In this document: one piece after another, positions 30,021 to 41,950 of the stretch
Position numbering within the stretch: position 1 is the stretch's first letter
Layout: each line of letters begins with the position of its first letter
Assembly: GCF_002264395.1 (NCBI RefSeq)
Contig: NZ_NFVA01000039.1
Coordinates: 1-61,685 of the forward strand
DNA length: 61,685 nucleotides
Source: Paenibacillus sp. VTT E-133291
GTDB lineage: Bacteria; Bacillota; Bacilli; Paenibacillales; Paenibacillaceae
Direction of reading: 5' to 3'
Program-made: the position numbers and the translations under genes
The notes under the pieces: generated by a model
Databases searched by the model: none
Seen by the model: only the letters and a program-made list of their open reading frames with translations
Told to the model about the DNA's origin: nothing

Positions 30021-33000
30021 TTATTCAGCAGGAACCGGCTCTAAAGATTCAAGCGCGCTTTCTGCATTTGGATCACTTAACTTAACATTACGGTAACGAT
30101 TCATACCAGTACCTGCAGGAATCAACTTACCGATAATAACATTTTCTTTGAGTCCAAGCAACTTATCTACTTTGCCTTTGATAGCAGCATCTGTTAAGAC
30201 ACGAGTTGTTTCTTGGAAAGATGCAGCGGATAAGAAGGAATCTGTCTCAAGAGATGCCTTGGTAATACCGAGCAAGACTGGTTTAGCAACTGCAGGCTCT
30301 TTACCAGACAAGATGGCTTCCTTGTTAGCAGCTTCATATTCATGAATATCCGCAAACGCACCTGGTAACAGACTTGTGTCACCTGCATCAATGATACGGA
30401 TCTTCCGAAGCATTTGTTTGATCATAACTTCAATGTGCTTATCATTGATCTCAACGCCCTGGTTACGATATACACGCTGAACTTCTTGCAGAATGTAGTT
30501 TTGTACCCCACGGATCCCTTTGATTCGCAGCATTTCTTTAGGGTCAATCGAACCGTCTGTCAACTCATCGCCGGCTTCAATCTCTTGGCCTTCGCTGACA
30601 CGTAGACGTGAACCATAAGTTATGGAATAAGTCTTGGATTCTGCTTCACCTTGAACCTCGATTTCACGACGATCCTTAGTTTCACGGATTTCCTTGATTA
30701 CACCATCGATCTCACTGATTGTAGCCTGACCTTTAGGGTTACGGGCTTCAAACAACTCTTGAATACGCGGCAAACCTTGCGTGATGTCATCACCGGCAAC
30801 ACCGCCGGTATGGAACGTACGCATTGTAAGCTGGGTTCCTGGTTCACCGATAGATTGTGCAGCGATAATACCAACTGCTTCACCGATCTCAACGTGTTTA
30901 CCAGTTGCCAAGTTACGACCGTAACATTTCTTACAAACACCATGACGAGCACGGCAGCTTAGTACAGAGCGGATTTGTAGCTTAGTTACACCAGCGTCTA
31001 CGATTGCTTCCGCTTTATCGGAGTCAATCAAATCGTTGCGGTGAACAATGATTTCGCCTGTTTCTGGATGACGGACAGTCTCGAAGCAGTAACGACCTTC
31101 GATACGGTCATACAGATCCTCAATAACCTCTTTACCATCCTGAATACGACTAACTGTAAATCCTTTATCCGTTCCACAATCTTCCTCACGGACGATAACG
31201 TCCTGAGCTACGTCAACGAGACGACGAGTCAAGTAACCGGAGTCAGCAGTACGAAGTGCGGTATCGGCAAGACCTTTACGCGCTCCGTGAGTGGAAATAA
31301 AGTACTCCAAGACCGTAAGACCTTCACGGAAATTCGCTTTAATTGGCAATTCGAAAATCCGACCCGAAGGTGTTGCCATCAGACCACGCATACCACCCAG
31401 CTGAGTGATCTGCGATTTGTTACCCCGCGCTTTGGAGTCAACCATGAGCATGATAGAGTTGAAACGGTCCATCGATTTCAGCAGGATGTTCGTAAGATCA
31501 TCCTTCGTTTTCGACCAGATCTCAATAACACGGTCGTACCGTTCGTCATTAGTGATCAGACCACGGCGATATTGGTTAGCAACCACATCTACCTTAGCTT
31601 CGGACTCTTTCAAGATCGTAACTTTCTCCTCAGGCACGATAACATCCGACACGGCAACGGTAACACCGGAACGTGTGGAATAAGTGAAGCCGAGTTGTTT
31701 AATTTTATCCAAAATCATAGAGGTTTTGGTTGTATGATAAGTTTCAAAACAACGTGCGATAATCAGACCCAGATATTCTTTACCTACAGCGCTGGCTTCA
31801 GGAGCGGATTCAATCAGCTCGCGAATATCTGCACCTTTTTCATAGATAAAGTATTTCTCTGGCGTGCCGTGCAGCAAGTTAGTCTTAGTCGCTTCATTGA
31901 TATAAGGGAAACTACTTGGGTAAATTTCATTAAAGATAATCTTACCGATCGTAGTAATCAACATTGCGCCTTGTTGTTTTTCCGTAAAGCAAGTCTTACC
32001 CAGTGCTTTAACTGGAATAGCTACACGAGCATGAAGTCCTGCAGTTCCGCGTTGGTAAGCTGATACAGCTTCATTTACGGTACGCAGAATCATACCTGAT
32101 CCTTTTTCTTCCTTGTTGTCCATGGTCAGGTAGAAAGTACCAAGGACCATATCCTGGGAAGGTGTTACAACCGGTTTTCCGTCTTTAGGGTTCAAGATAT
32201 TACCGGATGCAAGCATGAGAATACGTGCTTCCGCTTGAGCTTCTGCTGACAGAGGAACGTGCACCGCCATTTGGTCACCGTCAAAGTCGGCGTTATAAGC
32301 CGTACATACGAGTGGGTGAAGACGAATAGCATGACCTTCCACCAAAATCGGTTCAAAAGCTTGGATACCGAGACGGTGAAGTGTTGGTGCGCGGTTTAGA
32401 AGTACTGGGTGCTCTCTGATTACTTCTTCAAGTACATCCCATACTTCAGGACTTACACGCTCAACTTTACGTTTTGCGCTCTTTATGTTGTGGGCTAGGC
32501 CCTTATTAACCAATTCCTTCATGACAAAAGGTTTGAACAATTCTAGCGCCATTTTCTTAGGAAGTCCGCACTGGTACATCTTGAGGTACGGTCCTACAAC
32601 GATAACGGAACGACCAGAGTAGTCAACCCGTTTACCGAGCAAGTTCTGACGGAAACGTCCTTGTTTACCTTTCAGCATGTGGCTGAGAGATTTTAATGGA
32701 CGGTTACCAGGACCCGTTACCGGACGTCCTCTACGGCCGTTATCGATGAGAGCATCGACAGCTTCCTGTAGCATCCGTTTCTCGTTCTGCACGATAATGT
32801 CAGGTGCACCAAGATCCAGCAGTCTCTTCAGACGGTTGTTCCGGTTAATAACACGACGATAGAGATCATTCAAGTCGGACGTAGCAAAACGGCCACCATC
32901 CAATTGAACCATCGGACGAAGCTCCGGAGGAATAACCGGAAGAACATCCATGATCATCCAATCAGGCTTGTTGCCGGAGTTACGGAATGCTTCAATGACT

Positions 33001-33632
33001 TCCAGACGTTTGATCGCCCGGTTACGGCGTTGGCCTTGGGCCGTACGCAGTTCTTCTTTGAGGAATTCCAGCTCTTTATCGATGTCGATATCTTGAAGAA
33101 GCTTTTTAACAGCTTCAGCACCCATGCCGGCTTGGAAACCGTAACCGTATTTTTCACGGTAGCTACGATATTCTTTCTCGGACAGAAGTTGTTTCTTTTC
33201 CAGTGGTGTTTCACCTGGGTCAGTTACAACATACGAAGCGAAGTAGATAATCTCTTCAAGTGATCTTGGAGACATATCTAGTGCCAAACCCATGCGGCTT
33301 GGGATACCTTTGAAGTACCAGATATGAGATACCGGAGCAGCCAATTCAATGTGACCCATACGTTCACGACGAACTTTAGCACGAGTAACTTCAACGCCAC
33401 AACGGTCGCAGACTACGCCCTTATAACGGACACGTTTGTATTTACCGCAATGACATTCCCAGTCTTTTTGCGGTCCAAAGATACGCTCGCAGAAAAGACC
33501 CTCTTTTTCCGGTTTCAATGTACGATAGTTAATGGTTTCCGGTTTCTTAACTTCTCCGCGGGACCATGAACGAATCTTCTCCGGAGAAGCGAGTCCGATT
33601 TTCATAAATTCAAAATTGTTAACGTCCAACAA
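30021..33632 (-). CDS. rpoC: RNA polymerase subunit beta'
   Basis: 1203 residues. N-terminal zinc finger ([20 protein letters not shown]), catalytic [12 protein letters not shown] with the three Mg-binding Asp, bridge-helix and trigger-loop region ([20 protein letters not shown]), and the second zinc site ([11 protein letters not shown]). TTG start ([14 protein letters not shown]) seven bases after GGAGGG, as in relatives. Transcribed with rpoB. Confidence 0.99.
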   Translation of the reverse strand: MLDVNNFEFMKIGLASPEKIRSWSRGEVKKPETINYRTLKPEKEGLFCERIFGPQKDWECHCGKYKRVRYKGVVCDRCGVEVTRAKVRRERMGHIELAAPVSHIWYFKGIPSRMGLALDMSPRSLEEIIYFASYVVTDPGETPLEKKQLLSEKEYRSYREKYGYGFQAGMGAEAVKKLLQDIDIDKELEFLKEELRTAQGQRRNRAIKRLEVIEAFRNSGNKPDWMIMDVLPVIPPELRPMVQLDGGRFATSDLNDLYRRVINRNNRLKRLLDLGAPDIIVQNEKRMLQEAVDALIDNGRRGRPVTGPGNRPLKSLSHMLKGKQGRFRQNLLGKRVDYSGRSVIVVGPYLKMYQCGLPKKMALELFKPFVMKELVNKGLAHNIKSAKRKVERVSPEVWDVLEEVIREHPVLLNRAPTLHRLGIQAFEPILVEGHAIRLHPLVCTAYNADFDGDQMAVHVPLSAEAQAEARILMLASGNILNPKDGKPVVTPSQDMVLGTFYLTMDNKEEKGSGMILRTVNEAVSAYQRGTAGLHARVAIPVKALGKTCFTEKQQGAMLITTIGKIIFNEIYPSSFPYINEATKTNLLHGTPEKYFIYEKGADIRELIESAPEASAVGKEYLGLIIARCFETYHTTKTSMILDKIKQLGFTYSTRSGVTVAVSDVIVPEEKVTILKESEAKVDVVANQYRRGLITNDERYDRVIEIWSKTKDDLTNILLKSMDRFNSIMLMVDSKARGNKSQITQLGGMRGLMATPSGRIFELPIKANFREGLTVLEYFISTHGARKGLADTALRTADSGYLTRRLVDVAQDVIVREEDCGTDKGFTVSRIQDGKEVIEDLYDRIEGRYCFETVRHPETGEIIVHRNDLIDSDKAEAIVDAGVTKLQIRSVLSCRARHGVCKKCYGRNLATGKHVEIGEAVGIIAAQSIGEPGTQLTMRTFHTGGVAGDDITQGLPRIQELFEARNPKGQATISEIDGVIKEIRETKDRREIEVQGEAESKTYSITYGSRLRVSEGQEIEAGDELTDGSIDPKEMLRIKGIRGVQNYILQEVQRVYRNQGVEINDKHIEVMIKQMLRKIRIIDAGDTSLLPGAFADIHEYEAANKEAILSGKEPAVAKPVLLGITKASLETDSFLSAASFQETTRVLTDAAIKGKVDKLLGLKENVIIGKLIPAGTGMNRYRNVKLSDPNAESALESLEPVPAE

Positions 33633-33674
33633 GGAGCAACCCTCCTTAACCTAATCCTGATTTAGTACCGCTTT

Positions 33675-33740
33675 GCCCTCCTCTTACTGTTACATCAAAA
33701 GAGGGCGCGGTCCTTTATAAAATGGAACTTTAAAGCTCCA
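33675..33740 (-). other. Two hairpins in the rpoB-rpoC gap
   Basis: TGGAGCTTTAAAGTTCCA (33723-33740) is a near-perfect palindrome and GCCCTC/GAGGGC with inner pairs (33675-33706) forms a second stem. Neither has a T-run. They are likely RNA processing or stability elements in the 114-base gap. Confidence 0.5.
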
Positions 33741-33747
33741 AGCGTGA

Positions 33748-36700
33748 TTATTCTGCTCCGACTTCTGCGCCTTCTAAATTGAGGCTCAGCTTGTCGCCTG
33801 ACGTCTCGTCCTCATCGTCCAATTCTCTCATTTCAATTTCCTGCTCGTCACCGCTAAGAATCTTAACATCCATACCCAGGGACTGCAGTTCTTTGATCAA
33901 TACCTTGAACGATTCAGGAACACCTGGTTCCGGTACATTTTCACCTTTGACAATGGATTCGTACGTCTTCACGCGACCAACCACGTCATCGGATTTTACG
34001 GTCAAAATTTCTTGCAATGTATATGCAGCACCGTAAGCTTCAAGCGCCCACACTTCCATCTCCCCGAAACGCTGTCCACCAAACTGAGCTTTACCACCCA
34101 GTGGCTGCTGCGTAACTAGTGAGTAAGGTCCTGTTGAACGGGCGTGAATCTTATCATCAACCATGTGCGCCAGTTTGATCATATGCATGACGCCGACAGT
34201 AACTTCACGTTCGAAGCGTTCACCTGTCCGACCATCGTACAATATAGTCTTACCATTACGCTGCATGCCAGCTTCTTCCATCGTATCAAATACGTCATAC
34301 TCACGCGCTCCGTCGAATACCGGCGTTGCAATGTGAATTCCCAGACGCAATGCGGCCATACCAATATGGACCTCAAGCACCTGTCCGATATTCATACGAG
34401 AAGGAACGCCTAGAGGGTTAAGAACAACCTGTACTGGCGTACCGTCCGGAAGGAACGGCATATCTTCTTCTGGCAGGATACGAGCAACGACACCCTTGTT
34501 ACCGTGACGTCCGGCCATTTTGTCACCTTCAGAAATCTTACGTTTCTGAGCGATGTACACACGAACCAATTGATTTACGCCAGGAGGCAGCTCATCGCCG
34601 TTCTCACGTGTAAACACTTTAACGTCAACGATAATACCATCACTACCGTGAGGAACGCGTAAAGAGGTATCCCGCACTTCACGAGCCTTCTCACCAAAGA
34701 TAGCGTGTAGGAGACGCTCTTCTGCAGTCAATTCAGTTACACCCTTTGGAGTAACCTTACCAACTAGAATGTCACCAGCACTGATTTCCGCACCGATGCG
34801 GATAATTCCACGCTCATCAAGATTGCGCAGAGCTTCTTCGCCCACGTTTGGAATATCACGTGTGATTTCTTCAGGTCCCAGTTTAGTGTCACGAGCTTCG
34901 GATTCGTATTCCTCGATATGAATCGAAGTGTATACATCTTCCTTAACTAGTTTTTCACTTAACAGGATCGCATCCTCGTAGTTGTAACCTTCCCAAGTCA
35001 TGAACGCAACGACTACGTTACGACCAAGAGCAAGTTCGCCCATTTCTGTAGAAGGACCGTCCGCCAGGATGTCACCCTTCTTAACAATATCCCCTCTTTT
35101 AGCTAGAGGACGTTGGTTAATACAGGTACCTTGGTTAGAACGCATAAATTTGTGTAATTTATATTTAACGATATCGCCTTTAACTTCTTTGCCTTCGACA
35201 GTCTCAACCCGGCGCAGCCAAATTTCATTAGCTGAAGAACGTTCGATAATACCGTCATATTTAGAAACAACACATACGCCAGAATCCTTAGCGGATTTAT
35301 GTTCCATCCCTGTTCCGACCAACGGAGCTTTAGGAATTAGAAGTGGAACAGCTTGACGCTGCATGTTAGATCCCATCAGAGCGCGGTTGGAGTCATCGTT
35401 CTCAAGGAACGGAATGAGCGCCGTAGCGACGGATACGACCTGTTTAGGCGAAACATCCATGTAATCTACACGATTACTTGGCATTGTTGTAATGTTGTCA
35501 GAGTCTTTATTGTAACGAACGATTACCATGTCTTCCTTAAAGGAGCCATCTTCATCGATCAATACGTTAGCCTGAGCAACTACATAATTATCTTCCTCAT
35601 CCGCAGTCAGATAATCGATTTGTTCAGTTACCTTACCCGTCTTTGGATCTACCCAACGATATGGAGCTTCAATAAAGCCATATTCATTGATACGAGCAAA
35701 GGTGGACAAGGAGTTGATCAATCCAATGTTCGGACCTTCCGGTGTTTCAATTGGACACATCCGGCCGTAGTGACTGTGATGGACGTCACGAACTTCAAAG
35801 CCCGCGCGTTCACGTGTCAAACCACCAGGTCCGAGTGCAGACAGACGACGTTTATGCGTAAGTTCCGCAAGTGGGTTCGTCTGGTCCATAAACTGAGACA
35901 ACTGGGAGCTACCGAAAAACTCTTTAATGGACGCGATAACCGGACGAATATTGATCAGAGCTTGAGGCGTAATAGCATTAGCATCCTGAATCGACATTCT
36001 TTCACGCACAACGCGCTCCATACGGGACAAACCGATACGGAACTGATTCTGCAGAAGTTCACCTACAGAACGTAGACGACGGTTACCCAGATGGTCAATA
36101 TCATCGGTATTACCAATTCCGTGAAGCAAATTAATAAAGTAGCTGATCGAGGATATAATATCAGCTTGAGTAATGTGCTTAACAGACTTGTCGATGTTGC
36201 CGTTAGCGATCAGCTTAATAACCCGACCTTCTTCAATTGGCGAGAATACGTCAATTGTTTGAAGAGGAATATCTTCACTGTCCGTAACTCCGCCAGTAAC
36301 ACGGTAGTTTTTAAAGGCAACATTCTTTTCGAAATACGGAATCAATTCATCAAGCAGTCTACGATCGACCATTTGGCCGGATTCTGCCAGAATTTCTCCG
36401 GTAGAGTCATCAACCAAAGGTTGAGCAAGACGTTGATTGAAAAGACGGTTCTTAATGTGCAGCTTTTTATTGATTTTGTAACGGCCTACATTAGCTAGGT
36501 CGTAGCGTTTTGGATCAAAGAAACGCGCAACCAGCAAACTTCTGGCATTGTCTAGTGTCGGCGGTTCGCCCGGACGGAGTCGCTCATAAATCTCAATAAG
36601 CGCCTTCTCCGTGGAGTCCGTGTTGTCTTTATCCAGCGTATTGCGAATATATTCATCATTGCCAAGCAATTCCAGAATTTCGGCATCACTACCGAAACCG

Positions 36701-37293
36701 AGAGCACGCAAAAGTACGGTAACAGGAATTTTACGAGTCCGATCGATACGAACATACATAATATCCTTAGCGTCGGTCTCAAGTTCCAACCAGGCTCCGC
36801 GGTTCGGGATTACTGTGGCGGTGTAGGTTTTTTTGCCGTTCTTATCCACTTTTGTGCTGAAATAGACGCTTGGAGAGCGAACCAACTGGCTGACAATAAC
36901 CCGTTCTGCACCGTTAATAATAAAAGTGCCGGTCTCCGTCATCAGCGGGAAATCTCCCATGAACACTTCCTGCTCTTTGACCTCACCGGTCTCCTTATTA
37001 ATGAGCCGCACCTTTACACGCAGAGGAGCCGCATACGTCACGTCCCGCTCTTTAGCGTCGTCAACCGTATATTTTGGTTCACCCAGGCTGTAATCAATGA
37101 ACTCTAGTACCAAATTACCTGTGAAATCCTGGATCGGCGAGATGTCCTGAAACATTTCCCGCAATCCTTCCTCCAAAAACCAATCATAAGATTTTTGTTG
37201 GATCTCGATCAGGTTCGGGACCTCGAGTACCTCGTTAATTCTCGCATAGCTCCGCCGAGTGCGTCGACCATACTGAACAAGATGTCCTGCCAA
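33748..37293 (-). CDS. rpoB: RNA polymerase subunit beta
   Basis: 1181 residues. The rifampicin region reads [20 protein letters not shown] and [14 protein letters not shown], i.e. the drug-sensitive form. Active-site stretch [20 protein letters not shown] is intact; the acidic C-terminal tail ([22 protein letters not shown]) is typical of the group. TTG start (TTGGCAGGACATCTTG) after GAGGGGTGAG. Preceded by a long leader and a strong promoter. Confidence 0.98.
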   Translation of the reverse strand: MAGHLVQYGRRTRRSYARINEVLEVPNLIEIQQKSYDWFLEEGLREMFQDISPIQDFTGNLVLEFIDYSLGEPKYTVDDAKERDVTYAAPLRVKVRLINKETGEVKEQEVFMGDFPLMTETGTFIINGAERVIVSQLVRSPSVYFSTKVDKNGKKTYTATVIPNRGAWLELETDAKDIMYVRIDRTRKIPVTVLLRALGFGSDAEILELLGNDEYIRNTLDKDNTDSTEKALIEIYERLRPGEPPTLDNARSLLVARFFDPKRYDLANVGRYKINKKLHIKNRLFNQRLAQPLVDDSTGEILAESGQMVDRRLLDELIPYFEKNVAFKNYRVTGGVTDSEDIPLQTIDVFSPIEEGRVIKLIANGNIDKSVKHITQADIISSISYFINLLHGIGNTDDIDHLGNRRLRSVGELLQNQFRIGLSRMERVVRERMSIQDANAITPQALINIRPVIASIKEFFGSSQLSQFMDQTNPLAELTHKRRLSALGPGGLTRERAGFEVRDVHHSHYGRMCPIETPEGPNIGLINSLSTFARINEYGFIEAPYRWVDPKTGKVTEQIDYLTADEEDNYVVAQANVLIDEDGSFKEDMVIVRYNKDSDNITTMPSNRVDYMDVSPKQVVSVATALIPFLENDDSNRALMGSNMQRQAVPLLIPKAPLVGTGMEHKSAKDSGVCVVSKYDGIIERSSANEIWLRRVETVEGKEVKGDIVKYKLHKFMRSNQGTCINQRPLAKRGDIVKKGDILADGPSTEMGELALGRNVVVAFMTWEGYNYEDAILLSEKLVKEDVYTSIHIEEYESEARDTKLGPEEITRDIPNVGEEALRNLDERGIIRIGAEISAGDILVGKVTPKGVTELTAEERLLHAIFGEKAREVRDTSLRVPHGSDGIIVDVKVFTRENGDELPPGVNQLVRVYIAQKRKISEGDKMAGRHGNKGVVARILPEEDMPFLPDGTPVQVVLNPLGVPSRMNIGQVLEVHIGMAALRLGIHIATPVFDGAREYDVFDTMEEAGMQRNGKTILYDGRTGERFEREVTVGVMHMIKLAHMVDDKIHARSTGPYSLVTQQPLGGKAQFGGQRFGEMEVWALEAYGAAYTLQEILTVKSDDVVGRVKTYESIVKGENVPEPGVPESFKVLIKELQSLGMDVKILSGDEQEIEMRELDDEDETSGDKLSLNLEGAEVGAE

Positions 37294-37673
37294 CTTTACT
37301 CACCCCTCATGTCTACTCACTTAAAAATTGATTGCGAACCCTTGTTTGGAACCGTATAATGGAACCATACTACAAGGATTCAGTCATAAATAAAAGAAAA
37401 GCCCTTATCGAAATCTTCGAAAAAAGAGCGCACTTATCCATGACCAAAATACTCCTTATCCAGTAGATTTGCCCAAAACGTACATATTATACGTAACCAA
37501 GCAACAGTTTATGCGCTATTATCTATTACCGCGTAACACTCGCTACGCCAGAGCATAGAGAACCAATTCGCAAAAAACTTGCCGTACGGCTTGCGCTAGC
37601 CGGCGACAATATATCGCTTGACATTTTCAGCAAACTAAAGACATGGAGCCTATCTTAATACTGACATTTTATA
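37294..37673 (-). promoter_or_regulatory. Long 5' leader of rpoB
   Basis: About 370 untranslated bases. It contains a GC-rich hairpin with arms GCC-GGCT and AGCC-GTAC-GGC (about 37592-37615), a stray TATAAT, and a possible 23-codon ORF (37370-37441; begins MDKCALFSK) with AAGGAG ten bases before its ATG. A run of T followed by TCGAA/TTCGA and GGGCTTTTC lies inside that ORF. B. subtilis also has a long leader before rpoB; no regulatory class could be assigned. Confidence 0.5.
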
Positions 37674-37702
37674 ATAATACCATTATCACTATCACATGTC
37701 AA
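37674..37702 (-). promoter_or_regulatory. Sigma-A promoter of rpoBC
   Basis: TTGACA, 17 bases, TATTAT on the minus strand, 15 bases after the stop of the upstream methyltransferase gene. Confidence 0.82.
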
Positions 37703-37716
37703 TAACCTATTGATTT

Positions 37717-38316
37717 TTATTTTTGAGCTTTAATAATACGATAACCTTTATCTTTGCCCACTTCTTCTACATTTGAGAACAAGCTTTCAAGTTTAGCTAC
37801 CGCTGATGGAGCGCCCTGCTTCTTCTGAATAACAATCCACAAAAATCCACTCTCATTTAAACGCTCATAAGCTTCTTCAAAAATCTGATGCACTACAGCT
37901 TTTCCTGCACGTATCGGAGGATTGGTAAGAATCACATCGAACTTTTGTTGTTCATTCAATGCGCCGAGCACATCGCTTTCCATTACCGTAACATTCCGGA
38001 TTCCATTGTGCTGGGCATTTTCACGCGCAAGTTCTACCGCACGACTATTAATATCAATCATCGTAACTTGCCCTTTGGGGGCTAGGTATGCTGCACTTAT
38101 GCCTATCGGTCCATATCCGCAACCCACATCAAGCACTGCTGAACCGTCCGGAATATCCATAGCTTCAATGAGAACTCGACTACCGTAATCGATGTCTCCT
38201 TTAGAGAACACACCCGCATCACTTGTAAAACGAAAGCTTTTGCCTCTTAGAACGGTGTCGATGGTACGTCTGTCATGACGCACTTCCGGTTGCTGCGAAT
38301 AATAATGTTGCGACAT
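37717..38316 (-). CDS. Class I SAM-dependent methyltransferase (YbxB/RsmC-like)
   Basis: 199 residues. SAM-binding motif I VLDVGCGYGPIGI, motif II VTMIDINSRAVELAREN, and the catalytic-type NPPI motif (TNPPIRAGK) found in N2-guanine and amino-group methyltransferases such as RsmC. Like B. subtilis YbxB it lies between rplL and rpoB and corresponds to the catalytic half of RsmC. An rRNA target is inferred, not shown. ATG after GGGAGG. Confidence 0.85.
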   Translation of the reverse strand: MSQHYYSQQPEVRHDRRTIDTVLRGKSFRFTSDAGVFSKGDIDYGSRVLIEAMDIPDGSAVLDVGCGYGPIGISAAYLAPKGQVTMIDINSRAVELARENAQHNGIRNVTVMESDVLGALNEQQKFDVILTNPPIRAGKAVVHQIFEEAYERLNESGFLWIVIQKKQGAPSAVAKLESLFSNVEEVGKDKGYRIIKAQK

Positions 38317-38376
38317 CTCTATCCTCCCTTTCCTTTATGTTAATAGTTTGTATTCACACAACCCTACTAACTCTAT

Positions 38377-38476
38377 CAAGCATAAACGCCTCTGATGTCC
38401 TTATAAGGACGGTAAGCTTTCAGCGAGAAATATAAAGATAAAGTATAGTATAAAACTTATACTTTCTTATATTTTT
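38377..38476. repeat. Interspersed double-hairpin repeat, copy 2
   Basis: About 100 bases. The first hairpin core GTCCTTATAAGGAC is a perfect 14-base palindrome, though the outer arms have decayed (GCATAAACGC against GCTTTCAGC). The second hairpin is the strongest of the three copies, with AAATATAA and AAAGTATA pairing to TATACTTT and TTATATTT. It follows the rplL terminator. Confidence 0.85.
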
Positions 38477-38484
38477 ATAAAATA

Positions 38485-38510
38485 AACCCCTTGAACAAGT
38501 TCAAGGGGTT
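38485..38510 (-). terminator. Terminator after rplL
   Basis: AACCCCTTGAA/TTCAAGGGGTT, an 11-bp stem with a four-base loop, followed by TTTATTTTAT. Confidence 0.93.
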
Positions 38511-38526
38511 TTCAGTATAGAAGGAA

Positions 38527-38886
38527 TTACTTCACTTCTACAGCTGCGCCTGCTTCTTCCAATTTTGCTTTAGTAGCTTCGGCTTCTTCTTTGCTTACTT
38601 TTTCTTTAATTGCTTTTGGTGCGTTGTCTACAACGTCTTTAGCTTCTTTCAAGCCAAGGCCTGTGATTTCGCGAACGATTTTGATAACGTTGATTTTGGA
38701 AGCGCCAGCGCCTGTCAAAATTACGTCAAATTCGGATTGCTCTTCAGCTACTGCTGCTACCGCACCGCCAGCTGCTACTGGAGCTGCTGCTGTTACGCCG
38801 AATTCTTCTTCAATTGCTTTAACCAGGTCGTTCAGTTCCAATACGCTCATGCCTTTAATTGCTTCCAAGATTGCTTCTTTACTCAT
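38527..38886 (-). CDS. rplL: 50S ribosomal protein L7/L12
   Basis: 119 residues: N-terminal dimerisation helices, the Ala/Gly-rich hinge ([15 protein letters not shown]), and the C-terminal domain with [20 protein letters not shown] that recruits elongation factors. ATG after GGAGG. Standard L10-L12 pair. Confidence 0.99.
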   Translation of the reverse strand: MSKEAILEAIKGMSVLELNDLVKAIEEEFGVTAAAPVAAGGAVAAVAEEQSEFDVILTGAGASKINVIKIVREITGLGLKEAKDVVDNAPKAIKEKVSKEEAEATKAKLEEAGAAVEVK

Positions 38887-38952
38887 GATTGAACCTCCAT
38901 TTATAATTTAAATTTGTTTGTGGTATTGATTTATGCTGCAAGAGTCAAAGGC

Positions 38953-39456
38953 TTACGCGCTTTGTTCTTCTTTTTCAGCAACAGCTTTAACTGCAAGCGC
39001 GAAGTTGCGCATTGGAGCTTGAAGTACGCTAAGCAGCATGGACAGCAAACCATCGCGGGATGGAAGCTCAGCCAGTGCTTTCAATTGGTCCGCGTCGATG
39101 ACACGTCCTTCTACTACGCCGCCTTTCAATTTCAAAGCGTCGTTTTTCTTGGCGAAATCGTTTAAAATTTTAGCTGGAGCTACTGCATCAGTTGTACTGA
39201 ATGCGATAGCTGTTGGACCAGTCAAAACTTCATCCAACTCAGTCAACTCAGCCGCAGCAGTTGCGCGACGTAGCAATGTGTTCTTCAGGACTTGAAACTC
39301 AACGCCAGCTTCACGAAGTTGCTTACGCAGTTCAGTCACTTGGGAAACGTTCAATCCACGGTAGTCCGCTACAACAGTCGAAAGACTGTTTTGCAGTTTC
39401 GCAGTAACAACGTCAACCGCATCCTGTTTTGCTTGAATTACTTTTGCATTTGCCAA
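38953..39456 (-). CDS. rplJ: 50S ribosomal protein L10
   Basis: 167 residues from TTG ([17 protein letters not shown]), eight bases after AGGAGG; the GTG that opens the longer ORF is part of the ribosome binding site. Conserved [20 protein letters not shown] and the C-terminal helix that binds L12 dimers. Controlled by its own leader. Confidence 0.95.
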   Translation of the reverse strand: MANAKVIQAKQDAVDVVTAKLQNSLSTVVADYRGLNVSQVTELRKQLREAGVEFQVLKNTLLRRATAAAELTELDEVLTGPTAIAFSTTDAVAPAKILNDFAKKNDALKLKGGVVEGRVIDADQLKALAELPSRDGLLSMLLSVLQAPMRNFALAVKAVAEKEEQSA

Positions 39457-39499
39457 TGTATACACCTCCTGAAAATTTATGTGTCGGCGTCCTTTCCAA

Positions 39500-39680
39500 G
39501 GAAAGCATCACCGCTCCTACGCAGGCATTAGAAAAGCCTCCGCAGAATCACGAAGGCTTGATAAAACGAAAGTTAGACGAGCGAGCTCGTTACTTCTTGT
39601 TTCTATCACAACACCTCGGTAGGAAATTAAGCACTAAGGCACCTACTGTCTACGGTAAGCATATTCAAGGTTAAGATTGA
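39500..39680 (-). promoter_or_regulatory. L10 leader RNA upstream of rplJ
   Basis: The conserved core of the Bacillota L10 leader is visible on the minus strand: CCGTAGACAGTAGGTGCC near the 5' side and CCTACCGAGGTG about 15 bases later, the kink-turn region bound by the L10-L12 complex. It is followed by an attenuator hairpin (39534-39559). Confidence 0.85.
39534..39559 (-). terminator. Attenuator terminator in the L10 leader
   Basis: AAGCCTTCG/CGGAGGCTT with an eight-base loop, then TTCT. It lies between the protein-binding core and rplJ, so L10-L12 binding would favour termination. Confidence 0.75.
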
Positions 39681-39704
39681 TACCTTAAGTTTCACAACTG
39701 TTAT

Positions 39705-39733
39705 AGATTATCAAAATTGACTCAAAGAGTCAA
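39705..39733 (-). promoter_or_regulatory. Promoter of rplJ-rplL
   Basis: TTGACT, 17 bases, TAATCT on the minus strand, just after the rplA stop and about 15 bases before the L10 leader. Confidence 0.65.
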
Positions 39734-39740
39734 CCCTTAT

Positions 39741-40433
39741 TTATCTGAAGACGGTTGTGTTCACACGAGCGCTAGGACCCATTGTGGAAGAAATCGAGAT
39801 GCCTTTAAGGTATACACCTTTAGCAGCAGCTGGTTTCGCACGGTTCAAAGCGTCGATAAGAGCTTTAAGGTTATCGTTCAATTGTGCAGCATCAAAGGAC
39901 ACTTTGCCGATTGGCGCGTGAATTTGACCTGCTTTGTCAAGACGATATTCGATTTTACCGGCTTTGATTTCTTGCACAGCCTTGGAAACATCGAATGTAA
40001 CTGTGCCAGCTTTAGGGTTAGGCATAAGACCTTTACCACCAAGCAGACGACCCAGTTTACCGACTTCACTCATCATATCAGGTGTAGCTACGCAGACATC
40101 AAATTCAAACCAGCCTTGTTGAATTTTGTTGATCATGTCTTGATCACCAACAAAATCCGCGCCAGCAGCTTCTGCCTCTTTCGCTTTTTCACCTTTTGCA
40201 AATACAAGCACGCGTTGTGTTTTACCAGTGCCGTGAGGCAGGACAACAACACCACGAACTGCTTGGTCTTGTTTACGCGGGTCTACACCCAGACGAACTG
40301 CTGCTTCAACGGTTTCGTCGAATTTTGCAGTCGCTGCCTTTTTCACAAGCTCTACAGCTTCTGAAGGCTCGTAAGTTGCTTCGCTGTTGATCAGCTTAGC
40401 AGCTTCTTGGTATTTCTTACCATGTTTAGCCAT
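39741..40433 (-). CDS. rplA: 50S ribosomal protein L1
   Basis: 230 residues from the ATG ([14 protein letters not shown]); an ORF extension of 15 residues is rejected. Core motif [13 protein letters not shown]. Forms the L1 stalk that moves E-site tRNA. Follows rplK by 82 bases, which hold a small hairpin GGTCATTCGTGACC. Confidence 0.98.
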   Translation of the reverse strand: MAKHGKKYQEAAKLINSEATYEPSEAVELVKKAATAKFDETVEAAVRLGVDPRKQDQAVRGVVVLPHGTGKTQRVLVFAKGEKAKEAEAAGADFVGDQDMINKIQQGWFEFDVCVATPDMMSEVGKLGRLLGGKGLMPNPKAGTVTFDVSKAVQEIKAGKIEYRLDKAGQIHAPIGKVSFDAAQLNDNLKALIDALNRAKPAAAKGVYLKGISISSTMGPSARVNTTVFR

Positions 40434-40515
40434 GAAAATGTTCCTCCTTTGTGGTGTTAGCGGAAATTCCTCCCACATACTTGCGGGTCACGAATGACCG
40501 ATTCTTCGAAAACTA

Positions 40516-40941
40516 CTAGTCTTCGATTGTGATGCCCATACTGCGAGCAGTACCTTCAACCATACGCATTGCAGCTTCTACAGATGCAGCGTTAAGGTCA
40601 GGCATTTTTGTTTCAGCAATTTCACGAACCGCAGCGCGGCCGATTTTTGCTACTTTTTTCTTGTTTGGTTCGCCGGATCCTTTTTCTACTTTAGCAGCGA
40701 TGCGAAGCAGAACAGCAGCCGGAGGAGTTTTAGTGATGAACGTAAAGGAACGGTCTTCAAATACTGTAATTTCAACCGGAATGATCAAGCCAGCCTGGTC
40801 GGCAGTACGAGCATTAAATTCCTTACAGAATGCCATGATGTTGACACCTGCTTGACCTAACGCCGGACCTACTGGAGGCGCTGGATTCGCTTTCCCTGCA
40901 GGAATCTGCAGTTTCACCATTTTAATAACTTTTTTAGCCAT
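40516..40941 (-). CDS. rplK: 50S ribosomal protein L11
   Basis: 141 residues from the ATG ([20 protein letters not shown]); the 14-residue upstream extension lacks similarity. N-terminal thiostrepton-contact region [16 protein letters not shown]-terminal domain binds the GTPase-centre rRNA and is needed for RelA activation. Confidence 0.98.
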   Translation of the reverse strand: MAKKVIKMVKLQIPAGKANPAPPVGPALGQAGVNIMAFCKEFNARTADQAGLIIPVEITVFEDRSFTFITKTPPAAVLLRIAAKVEKGSGEPNKKKVAKIGRAAVREIAETKMPDLNAASVEAAMRMVEGTARSMGITIED

Positions 40942-41016
40942 GAGTGACACCTCCTTGCAAAAATAGTGGTCTTCGAACGCCATTGGCGCTCTCCCACAAG
41001 AAACCCTTAGCTTATG

Positions 41017-41550
41017 TTATATTTTCTCCACTTGAGTGAAATCCAACTCTAGCGGGGTTTCCCGTCCAAACATGTTCACATGCACTTTGATCTTGCTCTT
41101 GTCAGCCAAAATTTCTTCCACGGATCCCACAAAATTCGCAAACGGACCAACCATAATACGTACGGATTCCTTGATTTCGAAATCAATCTTCGCTTTAGGT
41201 TCAACCATGCCCATATGCTTCAGAATTTGTTCTACCTCTTCCGGAAGCAAAGCTGTTGGTTTAGACCCTGAGCCTGTCGAACCAACAAATCCAGTAACGC
41301 CCGGAGTATTGCGGACAACATACCAGGAATCATCAGTCTGAACCATTTCCACCAAAACATAACCCGGGTAAACTTTACGCATAACGGTTTTTTTCTTACC
41401 GTCTTTGTTTACAATTTCTTCTTCCATAGGAACAAGAACGCGGAATATTTTGTCTTCCATGCCCATGGACTCAACGCGCTTTTCCAAATTGGCTTTGACC
41501 TTATTCTCATACCCAGAATAGGTATGAACGACATACCATCTTTTTTCCAT
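41017..41550 (-). CDS. nusG: Transcription elongation/pausing factor NusG
   Basis: 177 residues: NGN domain (WYVVHTYSGYENKVKANLEK, YPGYVLVEM) and C-terminal KOW domain (VRIMVGPFANFVGSVEEI). Couples RNA polymerase to S10/ribosome or promotes pausing. Directly after secE, as in most bacteria. Confidence 0.98.
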   Translation of the reverse strand: MEKRWYVVHTYSGYENKVKANLEKRVESMGMEDKIFRVLVPMEEEIVNKDGKKKTVMRKVYPGYVLVEMVQTDDSWYVVRNTPGVTGFVGSTGSGSKPTALLPEEVEQILKHMGMVEPKAKIDFEIKESVRIMVGPFANFVGSVEEILADKSKIKVHVNMFGRETPLELDFTQVEKI

Positions 41551-41571
41551 ATCAAGCCACCTGGGACCTCT

Positions 41572-41763
41572 CTAAATAATCGCTTCAATCACAGCGGAAA
41601 TACCGATGTCCAGAACCCAGAAGTAAATAGCGACAACTACAATTGTACCGAGAACGATCAATGTATAGTTGGTCAATTCTTTACGACTTGGCCAGCGAAC
41701 TTTTTTGAGTTCACTCCAGCTCTCAGTGAAAAAGGAAAACATAGACTTGAAACTACGTTTCAT
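41572..41763 (-). CDS. secE: Protein translocase subunit SecE
   Basis: 63 residues with the single C-terminal membrane helix (TLIVLGTIVVVAIYFWVLDI) and the amphipathic SELKKVRWPSRKEL motif that clamps SecY. Twenty bases before nusG. Confidence 0.97.
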   Translation of the reverse strand: MKRSFKSMFSFFTESWSELKKVRWPSRKELTNYTLIVLGTIVVVAIYFWVLDIGISAVIEAII

Positions 41764-41783
41764 GCCGACTACACCTCCACAGA

Positions 41784-41933
41784 CTATCTGGTTTCGCGAT
41801 GAGGAGTTTGCGAGTTACAATACTTGCAAAATTTCTTCATCTCCATGCGGTCGGGGTGATTTCGCTTGTTTTTGGTAGTCGCATAGTTTCTTTGTTTGCA
41901 ACTTGTACAAGCCAAAGTGATAATTACCCGCAT
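41784..41933 (-). CDS. rpmG: 50S ribosomal protein L33, zinc type
   Basis: A 49-residue protein read directly from the sequence, opening [20 protein letters not shown] and ending [11 protein letters not shown]. Two CxxC pairs (CTSC, CKYC) make it the C+ form. ATG after GGGAGGTGCACATC. First in the rpmG-secE-nusG unit. Confidence 0.95.
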   Translation of the reverse strand: MRVIITLACTSCKQRNYATTKNKRNHPDRMEMKKFCKYCNSQTPHRETR

Positions 41934-41950
41934 GATGTGCACCTCCCGAG

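Noticed and set aside
31041..32063. 340-codon plus-strand ORF inside rpoC
   Set aside because: Antisense shadow of a highly biased gene; no recognisable domain.
33748..37293. Rifampicin-resistance changes in RpoB
   Set aside because: The resistance-determining region shows the usual drug-sensitive residues of Bacillota.
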